Below, in pieces: positions 32,319-40,858 of a stretch of 54,852 nt of DNA. The first letter of the stretch is position 1. Every line of letters begins with the position of its first letter. The stretch spans positions 1-54,852 of the forward strand of contig NZ_VCKX01000047.1 in assembly GCF_005889725.1 (NCBI RefSeq), given 5' to 3'. The notes beneath the pieces were generated by a model. It made no database searches. It saw only the letters and a list, made by a program, of their open reading frames with translations, and was not told where the DNA came from. Position numbers and translations under genes: made by a program. Source of the stretch: Nonomuraea zeae (GTDB lineage: Bacteria; Actinomycetota; Actinomycetes; Streptosporangiales; Streptosporangiaceae).

Positions 32319-32702
32319 ATGACCGCCACCACCCTGCCCCTCGTCCCGAACAGCAAGGGCACGCAGGACGCGGCGTGCTGCGCGCCGATCGCCCGCCAGC
32401 CGCTCGGCGAAAGCGAGGCGACCGAGCTGGCCGTGCTGCTCAAGGCCGTGGCCGACCCGGTCCGGCTACGGCTGCTGTCCATGATCGGCTCCCATGCCGG
32501 CGGCGAAGCCTGCGTCTGCGATCTGACCGACGCCTTCGACCTGACCGCTCCCACCATCAGCCACCACCTGAAGGTGCTGCGCACCGCCGGGCTGATCGAC
32601 GGCGAACGACGCGGCACCTGGGTCTACTACTGGATCATCCCCCAGCAGGTGACCCGGCTCGGGGCGCTGTTCACGCCACTGGCGCGATCGGCCCGCGCCT
32701 GA
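32319..32702 (+). CDS. arsR: ArsR-family arsenic-responsive repressor (alpha3 Cys type)
   Basis: 127 residues. A winged helix at about 35-115 has the metalloid-binding pair in EACVCDL (Cys65, Cys67), the classic ELCVCDL position, and the recognition helix DLTAPTISHHLKVLRTAGLI. A further Cys20-Cys21 pair near the N-terminus could complete an As(III) site. The repressor leaves DNA when As(III) binds. The shared TTAGACAG element links it to the flavoprotein gene. It is convergent with the arsM fusion gene. Confidence 0.9.
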   Translation: MTATTLPLVPNSKGTQDAACCAPIARQPLGESEATELAVLLKAVADPVRLRLLSMIGSHAGGEACVCDLTDAFDLTAPTISHHLKVLRTAGLIDGERRGTWVYYWIIPQQVTRLGALFTPLARSARA

Positions 32703-32742
32703 CCTCGCAACCGCGAGCGGGCTGGGCGGCAGTGCCGGCGGG

Positions 32743-33969
32743 TCAGACGTGCGGACTGCGGCGTTCGATGAAGATCACATCGCGCCAGACACCGTGATGC
32801 CGGCCGATGCGCTCGCGCGTGCCCACCACCCGGAAGCCGAGGGATCGGTGCAGTACCAGGCTGGCGGTGTTCTCCGGGAAGATCGCGGACTGGATCGTCC
32901 AGACGCCCGCGTCCTCGCCGGCGGCGACGAATGCCGAGAGCAGGTCGCGGCCGATGCCCTGCGCCTGGCAGCCCGGATGGACGTAGATGCTGTGCTCGAT
33001 CACCCCGGCGTACACGGGCCTGGCGGACACCGGGGAGCCCGCGACCCAGCCGACGACGTGGCCGGTCGATGCGTCGACGGCCACGTAGCGCAGGTGCGCC
33101 AGCTTGGCCGCGTCGAAGTCTGCCCAGCTCGGCGCGGTGGTCTCGAAGCTGGCCTGGCCGGTGTCCAGCCCGGCCTGATAGATGTCCAGGACCTGATCGG
33201 CATCGCCCGCACGCATCGGCCGGATCTCCAGGGCGGGGCCGGCGGACGGCTTGGCGGCCTGGACGATCGCCGAGTGCACGCCGTCGCCGTGGTCCGCGGT
33301 CAACGTGATGCGCACGCCGACGAACCCGGCCGCCGCCAGCAGCTCGCGGTACCCGGCCACCGGCAGCACCCCGGCCACGCAGCCGATGCGCTCCTCGACC
33401 GCGGCCCGGCGGGTCACGTCCAGCGCGCCGTCGGCCACGACGTCGCTGACGCCGAACCGGCCGCCCGGACGCAACACCCGGAACGCCTCCGCCAGCACCC
33501 CGGCCTTGTCATCAGACAGGTTGATCACGCAGTTGGAGATGACCACATCCACCGACCGGTCCGGCAGCGGCACCTTCTCGATCGTGCCGTGCAGGAACTC
33601 GGCGTTCGGCACGCCCGCCTGTGCCGCGTTGCGCCGGGCCAGCTCCAGCATGTCGGCGCTGGCGTCCAGCCCGTACGCCGTGCCGTGCGGGCCGACCCGG
33701 CGGGCCGACAGCAACACGTCGATGCCGCCGCCCGAGCCCAGGTCGAGCACGGTCTGGCCGGCGCGCAACTCGGCGGCCGCCACGGGGTTGCCGCATCCCA
33801 GGCTGGCCCGCACCACCCCTTCGGGCAGCGAGGCCGCGTCCTCGTCGTAGCCGGCGACGCCGAAGCACTCCTGGCCGAAGGACTCCGGATCGCAGTCGGT
33901 GACCGTCTCGCCCGTCAGCGCCGCCCTGGCCAGGCTGGAGTAGTGATCGATGATCTCGTCGTGTGCCAT
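32743..33969 (-). CDS. arsM: ArsM arsenite methyltransferase fused to an ArsN1-like N-acetyltransferase
   Basis: 408 residues, two enzymes in one chain. Residues 1-243 are an ArsM-type SAM methyltransferase: LDLGSGGGIDVLLSARRVG, the As(III) cysteines Cys59 (SLGCGNP), Cys147 (SNCVINL) and Cys197 (ERIGCVAG), plus Cys26 and Cys35. Residues 248-408 are a GNAT domain of the phosphinothricin/arsinothricin acetyltransferase type (YVHPGCQAQGIGRDLL, SAIFPENTASLVLHRSLGF, RERIGRHHGVWRDV). ArsM methylates As(III); ArsN1 enzymes acetylate arsinothricin-like amino acids. Having both in one protein suggests detoxification of inorganic and organic arsenic. It lies 11 bases after the second arsR in one operon. 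Confidence 0.88.
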   Translation of the reverse strand: MAHDEIIDHYSSLARAALTGETVTDCDPESFGQECFGVAGYDEDAASLPEGVVRASLGCGNPVAAAELRAGQTVLDLGSGGGIDVLLSARRVGPHGTAYGLDASADMLELARRNAAQAGVPNAEFLHGTIEKVPLPDRSVDVVISNCVINLSDDKAGVLAEAFRVLRPGGRFGVSDVVADGALDVTRRAAVEERIGCVAGVLPVAGYRELLAAAGFVGVRITLTADHGDGVHSAIVQAAKPSAGPALEIRPMRAGDADQVLDIYQAGLDTGQASFETTAPSWADFDAAKLAHLRYVAVDASTGHVVGWVAGSPVSARPVYAGVIEHSIYVHPGCQAQGIGRDLLSAFVAAGEDAGVWTIQSAIFPENTASLVLHRSLGFRVVGTRERIGRHHGVWRDVIFIERRSPHV

Positions 33970-33980
33970 GGCGATGCTCC

Positions 33981-34316
33981 TCAGCCGCAGGTGGGCGTTG
34001 CCGGGACGGGGTTGCCCATCACCACGTCGGCGGCGGTGGGAAAGCAGCTCACGCAGTTGTCGTTGATCCGGTAGAAGCTCGCGGTGCCGCGCTTGTCCAC
34101 CAGCACGAACCGCACCTCGGCCAGGATCTTCAGGTGGTGGGAGACGGTGGACTGGCCCACCCCGGACGCGGCCACGATCTCGCCCACGCTCATCGGCACG
34201 CGCCGCCGGGCCAGCAGCGACACGATCTGGATGCGCGTCGCGTCCGCCAGCGCCTTGAACCAGCCGGCGTACTCTTCGGCCTCCGCCCGCGGCAGCGGCC
34301 CCTCTTCACTCTTCAT
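33981..34316 (-). CDS. arsR: ArsR-family repressor (C-terminal Cys type)
   Basis: 111 residues from the ATG at 34316; an upstream ATG at 34349 would overlap the operator. The winged helix is FKALADATRIQIVSLLARRR, then the recognition helix ASGVGQSTVSHHLKILA. The metalloid site is C-terminal, in NDNCVSCFPTAADVVMG (Cys88, Cys91), with Cys110 next to last: a different design from the first ArsR. It heads the operon with the ArsM fusion and probably controls it through the ATCGAC palindrome. Confidence 0.9.
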   Translation of the reverse strand: MKSEEGPLPRAEAEEYAGWFKALADATRIQIVSLLARRRVPMSVGEIVAASGVGQSTVSHHLKILAEVRFVLVDKRGTASFYRINDNCVSCFPTAADVVMGNPVPATPTCG

Positions 34317-34321
34317 CGTTA

Positions 34322-34337
34322 ATCGACGATAGTCGAT
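34322..34337. promoter_or_regulatory. ATCGAC-GATA-GTCGAT operator
   Basis: Perfect inverted repeat 5 bases upstream of the second arsR start, overlapping the ribosome-binding zone. It is unlike the TTAGACAG element of the first arsR, so the two repressors should not cross-bind. Confidence 0.6.
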
Positions 34338-34391
34338 GAAGATGGACAAAGATAGAGCTCCTCCGGGATTCCCGCCGGTTGGTAGGTCGCC

Positions 34392-35066
34392 TCACTGACG
34401 ATCTTCGTGATCGCCGGCCGGCGTCACCATCTGGGCACGCGCCTCCTCGACCTGGCGCATGACGCGTTCCGCCCCGCACGACTCGGCGGTGGCGTACGCC
34501 TCCTCCGCCAGCGCCAGCGCGTCGCCATGACGGCCCTGTGCGGCGGCGATGTAGATCAGCCCGACCTGGTTGGCCGCGGCCCCGGCCGACAGCCCGAGCT
34601 CCCGGCGCACCCGCAGCGATTCCTCCAACCGCTCCCGCGCGGCATCCAACCGGCCCGCGAAATGGTCCGCGATTCCCAGATGCCGAAGCGCCTCGGCCTG
34701 CGTACGCCGGTCTCCGGCCCGCGTGGCCAGGTGGTATGCCTGCTCGAGAAGGGGAACGGCGGTCCCGGCGTCACCACGTACGACCTGGTGAAAGCAGCCC
34801 ACCCAGAACAGCGACTCGGCTTCGCCCGTCGCGTCGCCGAGCATCCGGTACAGCTGCGTCGCGCGCTCGAACAAGGTCAGCTCGAGCGGATCTTCGCGCC
34901 CCCCTTCCAGAAAGCGCCCGTGCAGGATGCGGCCCCGAGCCATCGCCAGGTCGGCCTCGACCTGGTCCAGCTCCCGGTCCGCTTCCGCCAGCGCACCGGC
35001 ATCGCCGGTGAAGATGGTGCGCTCGTACAAGAGCCTGGTGTGCTCGATACGTCCGTCAACCGCCAT
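34392..35066 (-). CDS. Tetratricopeptide-repeat protein
   Basis: 224 residues of paired helices. TPR-type units include EAESLFWVGCFHQVVRGDAG, then LLEQAYHLATRAGDRRTQAE and ALRHLGIADHFAGRLDAARE, with the usual 34-40 residue period. The end is non-repetitive. The ATG at 35066 has GGGGTGA upstream; the open frame continues beyond it but with non-protein-like Arg/Pro composition. Such solo TPR proteins mediate protein contacts; no partner is evident. It does not look like part of the ars operon. Confidence 0.75.
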   Translation of the reverse strand: MAVDGRIEHTRLLYERTIFTGDAGALAEADRELDQVEADLAMARGRILHGRFLEGGREDPLELTLFERATQLYRMLGDATGEAESLFWVGCFHQVVRGDAGTAVPLLEQAYHLATRAGDRRTQAEALRHLGIADHFAGRLDAARERLEESLRVRRELGLSAGAAANQVGLIYIAAAQGRHGDALALAEEAYATAESCGAERVMRQVEEARAQMVTPAGDHEDRQ

Positions 35067-35265
35067 CCCGCTCACCCCGTCCCAGTCCTCCTCGGTGCGG
35101 ACATGGTACGCAGGCGATCTTGACGAGAGCGAGCCCAGCGAACCTGCCCTCCGGGACCATCCACCTGGCCACTCCCTGACCTGCCCGCCGGCAGCCTGCG
35201 ACGTGGTCGCGCATCGTCTCCTGGCAGCCGGCCCTCCCGCTGGTAACCGTCCGAGCCCAGGCGGC

Positions 35266-35630
35266 CTACGGGCGGCCGAGCGCCGCCGCGCCCGACGAGT
35301 TCCCGGCACCCGCAGCGGGCCGGGTGCGGACGCCGACGACGATGACCAGCGCGCCCGCTCCGCCGGCCAGCCACCGGGACGGACCCCGGGTCAGGACCGC
35401 CAGGCCGAACGAGGTGAGGATCGCCAGCGCCATCGCGGTCTGCATGACCGGCTCGTTGACCTCCATCATCGCGGTGTGGAAGGTCAGCCGCACCGGCAGC
35501 GCGACCGTGTGGAAGGTGGGGATCACGTTGGCGGCGCCGTATCCGAACGCCCCCGCCAGCAATCCGGTCGCCAGCAGGGCGAACCCTGGACATATCTGAC
35601 CGCCGGAGCGGCCTTCTGGGCGGCTGTCAT
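35266..35630 (-). pseudogene. Broken DUF1772-like membrane protein
   Basis: An ATG at 35630 opens MTAAQKAAPAVRYVQ. The reading must then change frame near 35590 to continue as GFALLATGLLAGAFGYGAAN, then VRLTFHTAMMEVNEPVMQTA and LAVLTRGPSRWLAG, which is the first two-thirds of a DUF1772 (anthrone-oxygenase-like) protein. After RTRPAAG the frame runs to a stop without the conserved C-terminal part (the usual N-x-P-I-N motif and last helix), and no other frame downstream restores it. One frameshift plus loss of the C-terminus makes it non-functional. Confidence 0.6.
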
Positions 35631-35836
35631 GACTCGAGATCGTCCTCCGGGCCGTGCCGCCCGGTCGTCCCGCAGGGGGAGCTGCCAGACGTACGACGCC
35701 GGGATGAGGATCGGCCGATCTACGACCACGGGAGTAGTACATCGATTGGTGTAGCCGGGTACTCCGATGGCGCAGGCTCAGGTGACGCGTTGAGGCTGAT
35801 GTGCCCGGCCGTCACCGAAACCTACCGTTGGGGGCT

Positions 35837-36523
35837 ATGAGCAAGAAGTTCTCTTTGACTGGTTTCGCAATCGCTATCCTTTCTTTCGTGATGTCCGACG
35901 TGGTCAACCGGGGATACGACCCGATGGACGAGACGATCAGCAGGTACGTCAACCTCCCGTACGGATGGCTGGTGACCATCGGCCTGCTGGGGTTCGCCGT
36001 CGGGACCGCGGCCCTGGCCAGCTCGGCCGCGGACCGCGGATGGGGCGGAGGGCTGCTGTGGGTGTGGGCCGGCTGCGCCCTGGTCACGGCGATCTTCCCG
36101 GCCGATCCGCCCGGCAACTGGGCCAACCCGTCGCTGTCGGAGAGTGTGCACGGGGTGGCCGCCTGGGTGGGGCTGCTCGCGCTGGCGATCGCGATCGTCG
36201 GGCTGACCAGGCGCTGGCGGCGCGAGCCCGCGTGGGCGTCGAAGGCGCGGGGGCTGACCGTGCTGGCCTGGGCGTCGTCGGCGGCGTTCGTGCTGTTCGC
36301 GGTGGCGATGGCGGACGCGATGGCGTTCACGCACACGGCCCCGCTGGGCCTGGCCGAGCGGGTCCTGCTCGGCCTGAACGTGCTCTGGCTCGCCCTGGCC
36401 GCCACCGGCCCGTCCAAGACCCGCTTCATGACGGCGGGCTCGAAGGGCAACGTGACGACAGGCTCGAAGGGCAACGTGACAACGGGCTCGGAGGGCCACG
36501 TGACGGCGGGCGACAGAGCGTGA
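35837..36523 (+). CDS. DUF998-like membrane protein
   Basis: 228 residues with six membrane segments (FSLTGFAIAILSFVMSDVVN, LVTIGLLGFAVGTAALASSA, GLLWVWAGCALVTAIFPADP and others). The PMDETISRYVN and IFPADPP motifs are typical of DUF998. The ATG at 35837 has GGGGG a few bases upstream. The soluble C-terminus carries three tandem GSKGNVTT-like octapeptides. Its stop overlaps the histidine kinase GTG (GTGA), so it is the first gene of a two-component operon and may supply its signal. Confidence 0.8.
   Translation: MSKKFSLTGFAIAILSFVMSDVVNRGYDPMDETISRYVNLPYGWLVTIGLLGFAVGTAALASSAADRGWGGGLLWVWAGCALVTAIFPADPPGNWANPSLSESVHGVAAWVGLLALAIAIVGLTRRWRREPAWASKARGLTVLAWASSAAFVLFAVAMADAMAFTHTAPLGLAERVLLGLNVLWLALAATGPSKTRFMTAGSKGNVTTGSKGNVTTGSEGHVTAGDRA
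36437..36508 (+). repeat. Three 24-bp tandem repeats in the 3' end of the DUF998 gene
   Basis: Units start GGCTCGAAGGGCAACGTGAC at 36437, 36461 and 36485 (the third is diverged). They encode GSKGNVTT, GSKGNVTT and GSEGHVTA just before the stop. In-frame unit length means copy number can change without breaking the frame. Confidence 0.75.
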
Positions 36524-37626
36524 GCGCAGGCACGATCAGGCCGCGCCGGGCCCTGCTGGCGGACCTCATGCTGGCGTTGCTGACCGGCGTGGCCGTGGCC
36601 GCGGGCGCGACCGTGATGGGCGCGCCGCTGCTGTGGCACGGCGCGTTCGCCCTGGGCGTCCTCCTGGGAGGACTGCTGCTGGCCCGCAGACGCCGCCCAC
36701 TTCTCGTCCTGGTCGTGTCCGCCGTCGTGCTCATCGGCTACCAGAGCTCCGGCCTGTTCGAGGGCGGCTGGATCTGGCCGCTGTCGGCCGCCCTGTTCAC
36801 CGCCGCGCTGGCCCGGCCCGGGTGGGCGGCCGGCGTCGGCGCCCTCACGCTGGCGTACGGCCTGAGCCGGCAAGGGCTGGACACCCCGGAAGTGCTCGCC
36901 CGGGGCGGCGTCGAGCTGCTCTGGCTGGCCTTGGTGCTGGCCGCGGCGAGTGCCACGCGCCAGTACGGCCGGTGGCGGGCCGAGCACCGGGCCCGCCTCG
37001 CGCAGCTGGAGCAGACCCGGCTGGCCGAGCAACGCCTGCACATCTCCCGGGAGGTTCACGACGTGGTCGCCCACACCCTGGCCGTCGTCGGCGTTCACCT
37101 GAACGTCGCCGTCGCCGCCCTGGACGATTCACCCGAAGAGGCACAGGCCGCCCTGCGCACCGCGATCGACGTGCGCAACCAGGCCATGAGGGACCTCAAG
37201 GCGTTCGTGGGCGAGCTCCGCGACACCCCGCAGCAGGGCGTGGAGTCCATCGCCGACCTGGTCGCACAGGCTCGGGCCGCCGGGCTGGAGGTGCGCTACG
37301 AACCGGAGGGCGACCTCGCCGCCGTCCCGGCGGCCCAGGCCCTCACCGCGTACCGAGTCGTCCAGGAGGCCGTGATCAACACCCTGCGCCACTCCGACGC
37401 CGACAACCTCACGATCCAGGTGCAGGCCGGAGCCCGGGACCTGGTGGTGCGGGTCGCCGATGACGGGAACACGACGGCGGGCTACACCGCGGGGCACGGC
37501 CTGACCGGGATGCGCGAGCGTGTCACGGTCATCGGGGGAACGCTGGACATTGACGCCGACGCCGGCGGCTTCGCCGTACGGGCCGTCCTGCCTCTGACGG
37601 CGCACATGAGCGGCCTGGCGTCATGA
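36520..37626 (+). CDS. Membrane sensor histidine kinase (HisKA_3 type)
   Basis: 368 residues. Four to five membrane segments lie at about 11-145. A coiled linker leads to His180 in LHISREVHDVVAHTLAVVGV. The HATPase domain has YRVVQEAVINTLRHS (N box), VADDGN (G1, shortened) and GHGLTGMRERV (G2). The GTG at 36520 is fixed by the GTGA overlap with the DUF998 stop. It phosphorylates the response regulator translated after it (ATGA overlap). The layout parallels the 15.6-17.4 kb operon: membrane protein, kinase, regulator. Confidence 0.9.
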   Translation: MSAGTIRPRRALLADLMLALLTGVAVAAGATVMGAPLLWHGAFALGVLLGGLLLARRRRPLLVLVVSAVVLIGYQSSGLFEGGWIWPLSAALFTAALARPGWAAGVGALTLAYGLSRQGLDTPEVLARGGVELLWLALVLAAASATRQYGRWRAEHRARLAQLEQTRLAEQRLHISREVHDVVAHTLAVVGVHLNVAVAALDDSPEEAQAALRTAIDVRNQAMRDLKAFVGELRDTPQQGVESIADLVAQARAAGLEVRYEPEGDLAAVPAAQALTAYRVVQEAVINTLRHSDADNLTIQVQAGARDLVVRVADDGNTTAGYTAGHGLTGMRERVTVIGGTLDIDADAGGFAVRAVLPLTAHMSGLAS

Positions 37627-38279
37627 CCATCAGCGTGCTGCTCGTCGACGATCAGGCCCTCGTACGGGCGGGCTTCCGCGCCCTGCTCGCCCGCGCCAAA
37701 ACCCTGGCCGTCGTCGGCGAGGCCGCCACGGGCGAGGAGGCGATAGACCAGGCAATCCGGCTACGGCCGGACGTCGTGCTGATGGACATCAGGATGCCGG
37801 GAATGCACGGCATCGACGCCACCCGCCACATCCTGTCCCAGTTGCCGGCGACCAAAGTGATCATCCTGACGACGTTCGACACCGACGAGAACGTCTTCGA
37901 CGCCCTGCGGGCGGGCGCGAGCGGCTTCCTCACCAAGGAGGTCGATCTGGCCGAGCTGCGCCGGGCGGTCGAGGTCGTGGCGGCGGGCGAGGCCCTGCTG
38001 TCACCGAGCGTCACCCGCCGCGTCGTCGAGCGCTTCGCCCACCGCCCGCGGCCCGCGGCGACGCTGCACGCGCTGACGACGCGAGAGAGCGAGGTGGTCC
38101 GGCTGGTGGCGACGGGCCTGTCCAACGACGAGATCGCCGCCGCACTGGTGATCAGCCCGCTGACCGTGAAGACCCACATCACCAGGGCCATCACCAAACT
38201 GGGCGTTCGGGACCGCGTGCAGCTGGTCATCCTCGCCTACGAGCACGGCCTCGTCAGCCCGGCCCCCACCGACACCTGA
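37623..38279 (+). CDS. NarL-family response regulator
   Basis: 218 residues. The receiver domain has Asp9-Asp10 and phospho-acceptor Asp55 in [14 protein letters not shown] LuxR-type helix-turn-helix lies at about 145-210 ([20 protein letters not shown], then [20 protein letters not shown]). It is the output partner of the kinase encoded before it. Targets unknown; the operon itself is a usual target in this family. Confidence 0.92.
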   Translation: MTISVLLVDDQALVRAGFRALLARAKTLAVVGEAATGEEAIDQAIRLRPDVVLMDIRMPGMHGIDATRHILSQLPATKVIILTTFDTDENVFDALRAGASGFLTKEVDLAELRRAVEVVAAGEALLSPSVTRRVVERFAHRPRPAATLHALTTRESEVVRLVATGLSNDEIAAALVISPLTVKTHITRAITKLGVRDRVQLVILAYEHGLVSPAPTDT

Positions 38280-38387
38280 GCGGGCTCGCGGCTCCTCGGC
38301 GACGAGCTCGGGAGCGGGCCAAATCCACGCGCGAACAATTGTGAGAATTCCGGTAAGTGTGCCGGCTCTCCCAGGCGTGTAGAGGGT

Positions 38388-38876
38388 GTGGAGCAACTGG
38401 AGTTCGAGGAGTTCTACCGGGACAGCAGGGACGCGTGCCTGCGTGCCGTAGTGGTCGGCACCGGGAACCCGCACCTCGCCGAGGACCTGGTCGCCGAGGC
38501 GTACGCGCAGGCGTGGAGCGCCTGGCGCAAGGTGCGGACGCATCCCGCCCCGCGCGCCTGGGTCGTGCGCACCGCGCTCAACACCCACGTCTCGTGGTGG
38601 CGAAGACGCCGCCGCGAGATCGCCCTGGCCGACCAGGACGCCGAAGGACGCCAGCAGGCGCAGGGCATCGACCCTGCGCTGACGGCCGCCCTGCGGCGCC
38701 TGCCCAGGCGGCAGCGGGAGGTGGTGGCGCTGCGGGTCTTCCTCGACCTGGACACCGAGACCACCGCCAGAACCCTCGGCATCGCTCCAGGGACCGTCAC
38801 CGCACACCTGGCGCGGGCCGTCGCCACGCTGCGCACCGACCTCGCCATCGCCATCACCCAGGAGGGCCAATCATGA
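38388..38876 (+). CDS. ECF-type RNA polymerase sigma factor
   Basis: 162 residues. Region 2: FEEFYRDSRDACLRAVVVGT, then EDLVAEAYAQAWSAWRKV. Region 4: LPRRQREVVALRVFLDLDTE and GIAPGTVTAHLARAVATLR. It resembles the SigE-type group of actinobacteria. The GTG at 38388 follows AGAGGG almost directly, so the ribosome site is poor and a leaderless message is possible. It is coupled by ATGA to the membrane protein that follows, repeating the 9.7-11.1 kb arrangement. Confidence 0.85.
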   Translation: MEQLEFEEFYRDSRDACLRAVVVGTGNPHLAEDLVAEAYAQAWSAWRKVRTHPAPRAWVVRTALNTHVSWWRRRRREIALADQDAEGRQQAQGIDPALTAALRRLPRRQREVVALRVFLDLDTETTARTLGIAPGTVTAHLARAVATLRTDLAIAITQEGQS

Positions 38877-39457
38877 ACGACGTCTTCGACACCATGAGGG
38901 AGTCGATGGAGGGCGTGCACATGCACACCCCCGTCGAGCGGATCGTCGCGGCAGGCCGGGCGCGCCGCCGCAGGAAAGTCACGGCGATCGCGGCGGGGGT
39001 CGCCGTGGCCGGAGGGCTGTCGCTGGCCGTCGCGACCGGCGGTCCGCAGGTCAACGCGCCTCCCGCGGGCGTGCACGTCCAGCTCGCCGCCTTCTCCGTC
39101 AACAGCAACGCCGACGGTACGGTCACCGTCGAGCTCACCAAGGAGCAGACTCTCGACCCGGCGGCCCTGGAGAGCACCTTGGCTCAGGCGGGCATCCCTG
39201 CCGACATCCGGATCAACGAGTTCTGCCAGTCCCCGGCCGACATCCCGGGCTTCGAGAAGGTCATGTACAGCAGCAAGGAGGAGAACGGGCGCGTAATGAT
39301 CACCTTCGATCCGTCGGCCATGCCCGCCGGCACGAAGATCATCGCTGGGATCAGGACGCCCGACTACCTGCCGGACAGCCCGAGCAAGCTGGGCGCCGTC
39401 TTCGGCCTGGCCTACGCCGGCGACACCCTCCGGTGCAGCACTGAGCTCCCCAGGTAG
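38873..39457 (+). CDS. Single-pass membrane protein encoded with an ECF sigma factor
   Basis: 194 residues. A cytoplasmic N-terminus of about 40 residues (MRESMEGVHMHTPVERIV) ends in an Arg/Lys patch (RARRRRKV). One membrane helix lies at about 40-60 (AIAAGVAVAGGLSLAVATG). The outer domain of about 130 residues has two Cys (NEFCQSP and TLRCSTE). No zinc anti-sigma motif is seen. Overlap with the sigma gene and topology suggest a regulator or sensor of that sigma factor; this is inference. Confidence 0.7.
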   Translation: MNDVFDTMRESMEGVHMHTPVERIVAAGRARRRRKVTAIAAGVAVAGGLSLAVATGGPQVNAPPAGVHVQLAAFSVNSNADGTVTVELTKEQTLDPAALESTLAQAGIPADIRINEFCQSPADIPGFEKVMYSSKEENGRVMITFDPSAMPAGTKIIAGIRTPDYLPDSPSKLGAVFGLAYAGDTLRCSTELPR

Positions 39458-39509
39458 ATCCGGCGAGGAAGTTTCCGGGGTGTCCGGGACAGTCGGGCCG
39501 TACGCGCCT

Positions 39510-39537
39510 CACCCGCCGCCCGCCGCGGCGGCGGGTG
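39510..39537. terminator. Hairpin between convergent genes, followed by a GTG microsatellite
   Basis: CACCCGCCGC (39510-39519) pairs with GCGGCGGGTG (39528-39537) around 8 bases. It leads into a GTG repeat to about 39553. It sits in the 171-base gap between the sigma-linked gene and the convergent MFS gene; no gene is seen in the gap. Confidence 0.5.
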
Positions 39538-39628
39538 GTGGTGGTGGTGGTGGCGCATCCTGTTCGAGGCGCCAGGTTCTGTTGCCATTCGCCCGCAGCC
39601 GCCAGCTACCGACATCCGCCGCCGGCGG

Positions 39629-40843
39629 TCAGCGGGACGTGGCCGTCACGGACGCGCCTGGCTGTTGCGTCCGAGGCAGGACGGTGAAGCGCCGGGTCGA
39701 GACGGCGACGAGGAGTCCGAGCGCGGCGTAGGCGGCGCCGAGCAGGCTGGCGGCCGGCCATCCCATGGCGCTGTAGGCCCAGGTGGTGGTGATCGCTCCG
39801 AGCGCGGAGCCCAGGGAGTAGAAGGCCATGTAGGCGCCGATGACGCTGCTGCTCTGGCCGGGCCGGGCGGTGGTGAGCAGGTGCTGGCTGCTGACATGCA
39901 CGGCTTGTACGGCGAAGTCCAGGACGATGACGCCGGCGATCAGCAGCCACAGCGACGACCCCGCCTGAGCGATCAGCAGCCACGAGGCCGCGAGCAGGGC
40001 CAGCGACCAGCCGGTGACCGAGGACGCCAGGCCCCGGTCGGCCCACCGGCCGGCCCGGGCCGCACCCAGCGCCCCCGTGAGACCGGCGAGTCCGAACAAT
40101 CCGATCTCGGCAGTGCCGAGGTGCCACGGCGCGTCACCGAGCGGGAGCGCCAGTCCGCTCCACAGCGTGCCGAAGGAGGCGAACAGGAAGAACGCGACCA
40201 GTCCGCGGCTGAGGAAAAGCCGGTCGCCGACGACCAGACGCCCCAGCGATGACAGCACCTGCCCGTAGCGGGCCTGGGGCCGGCGGAGATCCGCGTCGAG
40301 GATGAACCGGGCGGCGAGCGCGAGCACCGCGCAAAGCCCAGCGAGTACGAGGTAGACCATGCGCCAGTCGGCCAGCTCGCCCAGCGTGCCCGCGACCACC
40401 CGTACCCCGAGGATCCCGATGACCACGCCCGAGGTGACCGCTCCGATGTTGCGGCCGCGCTCGCCGGCCGGTGAGACGGCGGCGACGTACGCCACCGTGA
40501 CCTGGACGACCACGGCGAACAGCCCGGCCAGGACCAGACCCGCGATCGCGACGCCCCCGCTGGGCGCGGCGGCGGCCACCCCCGCGCCCACCGCCGTGAG
40601 CAGCAGGTGCACCGTGATGAGCCGGCGGCGGTCGAACAGGTCACCGAGCGGTACCAGCAGCACCAGCCCCGCGAGATAGCCGATCTGGCCGGCGGCGACC
40701 AGCCACCCCAGCGCTCCTTCCCCCAGCCCGAGATCCTCACCCGCCGCCTCCAGGACCGGCTGGATGCCGTAGATGGTCGACACCGCCACCGCGCACACCA
40801 CCGCGAGCACGGCCCGCTGCCTTCCCGTCAAACCTGACGACAT
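39629..40843 (-). CDS. MFS transporter (drug:H+ antiporter type)
   Basis: 404 residues with twelve predicted segments. The motif-A loop is PLGDLFDRRRLITVHLLL, and a motif-C-like stretch is GAVTSGVVIGILGVRVVAGT, found in exporters. The ATG at 40843 has GGAGGG at seven bases. It is divergent from an HxlR regulator that starts 86 bases away, with strong repeats between. It is probably an efflux pump induced by its substrate. Confidence 0.9.
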   Translation of the reverse strand: MSSGLTGRQRAVLAVVCAVAVSTIYGIQPVLEAAGEDLGLGEGALGWLVAAGQIGYLAGLVLLVPLGDLFDRRRLITVHLLLTAVGAGVAAAAPSGGVAIAGLVLAGLFAVVVQVTVAYVAAVSPAGERGRNIGAVTSGVVIGILGVRVVAGTLGELADWRMVYLVLAGLCAVLALAARFILDADLRRPQARYGQVLSSLGRLVVGDRLFLSRGLVAFFLFASFGTLWSGLALPLGDAPWHLGTAEIGLFGLAGLTGALGAARAGRWADRGLASSVTGWSLALLAASWLLIAQAGSSLWLLIAGVIVLDFAVQAVHVSSQHLLTTARPGQSSSVIGAYMAFYSLGSALGAITTTWAYSAMGWPAASLLGAAYAALGLLVAVSTRRFTVLPRTQQPGASVTATSR

Positions 40844-40858
40844 ATCACCCTCCAATAA

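Noticed and set aside
38337..38349. AATTGTGAGAATT upstream of the second ECF sigma gene, resembling half of the lac operator
   Set aside because: The match is short, no lac-type genes are near, and the LacI protein here is about 11 kb away. Chance resemblance is the simplest view.
39534..39553. GTG trinucleotide run
   Set aside because: Short simple repeat in an intergenic gap; no sign of function beyond lying next to a terminator.
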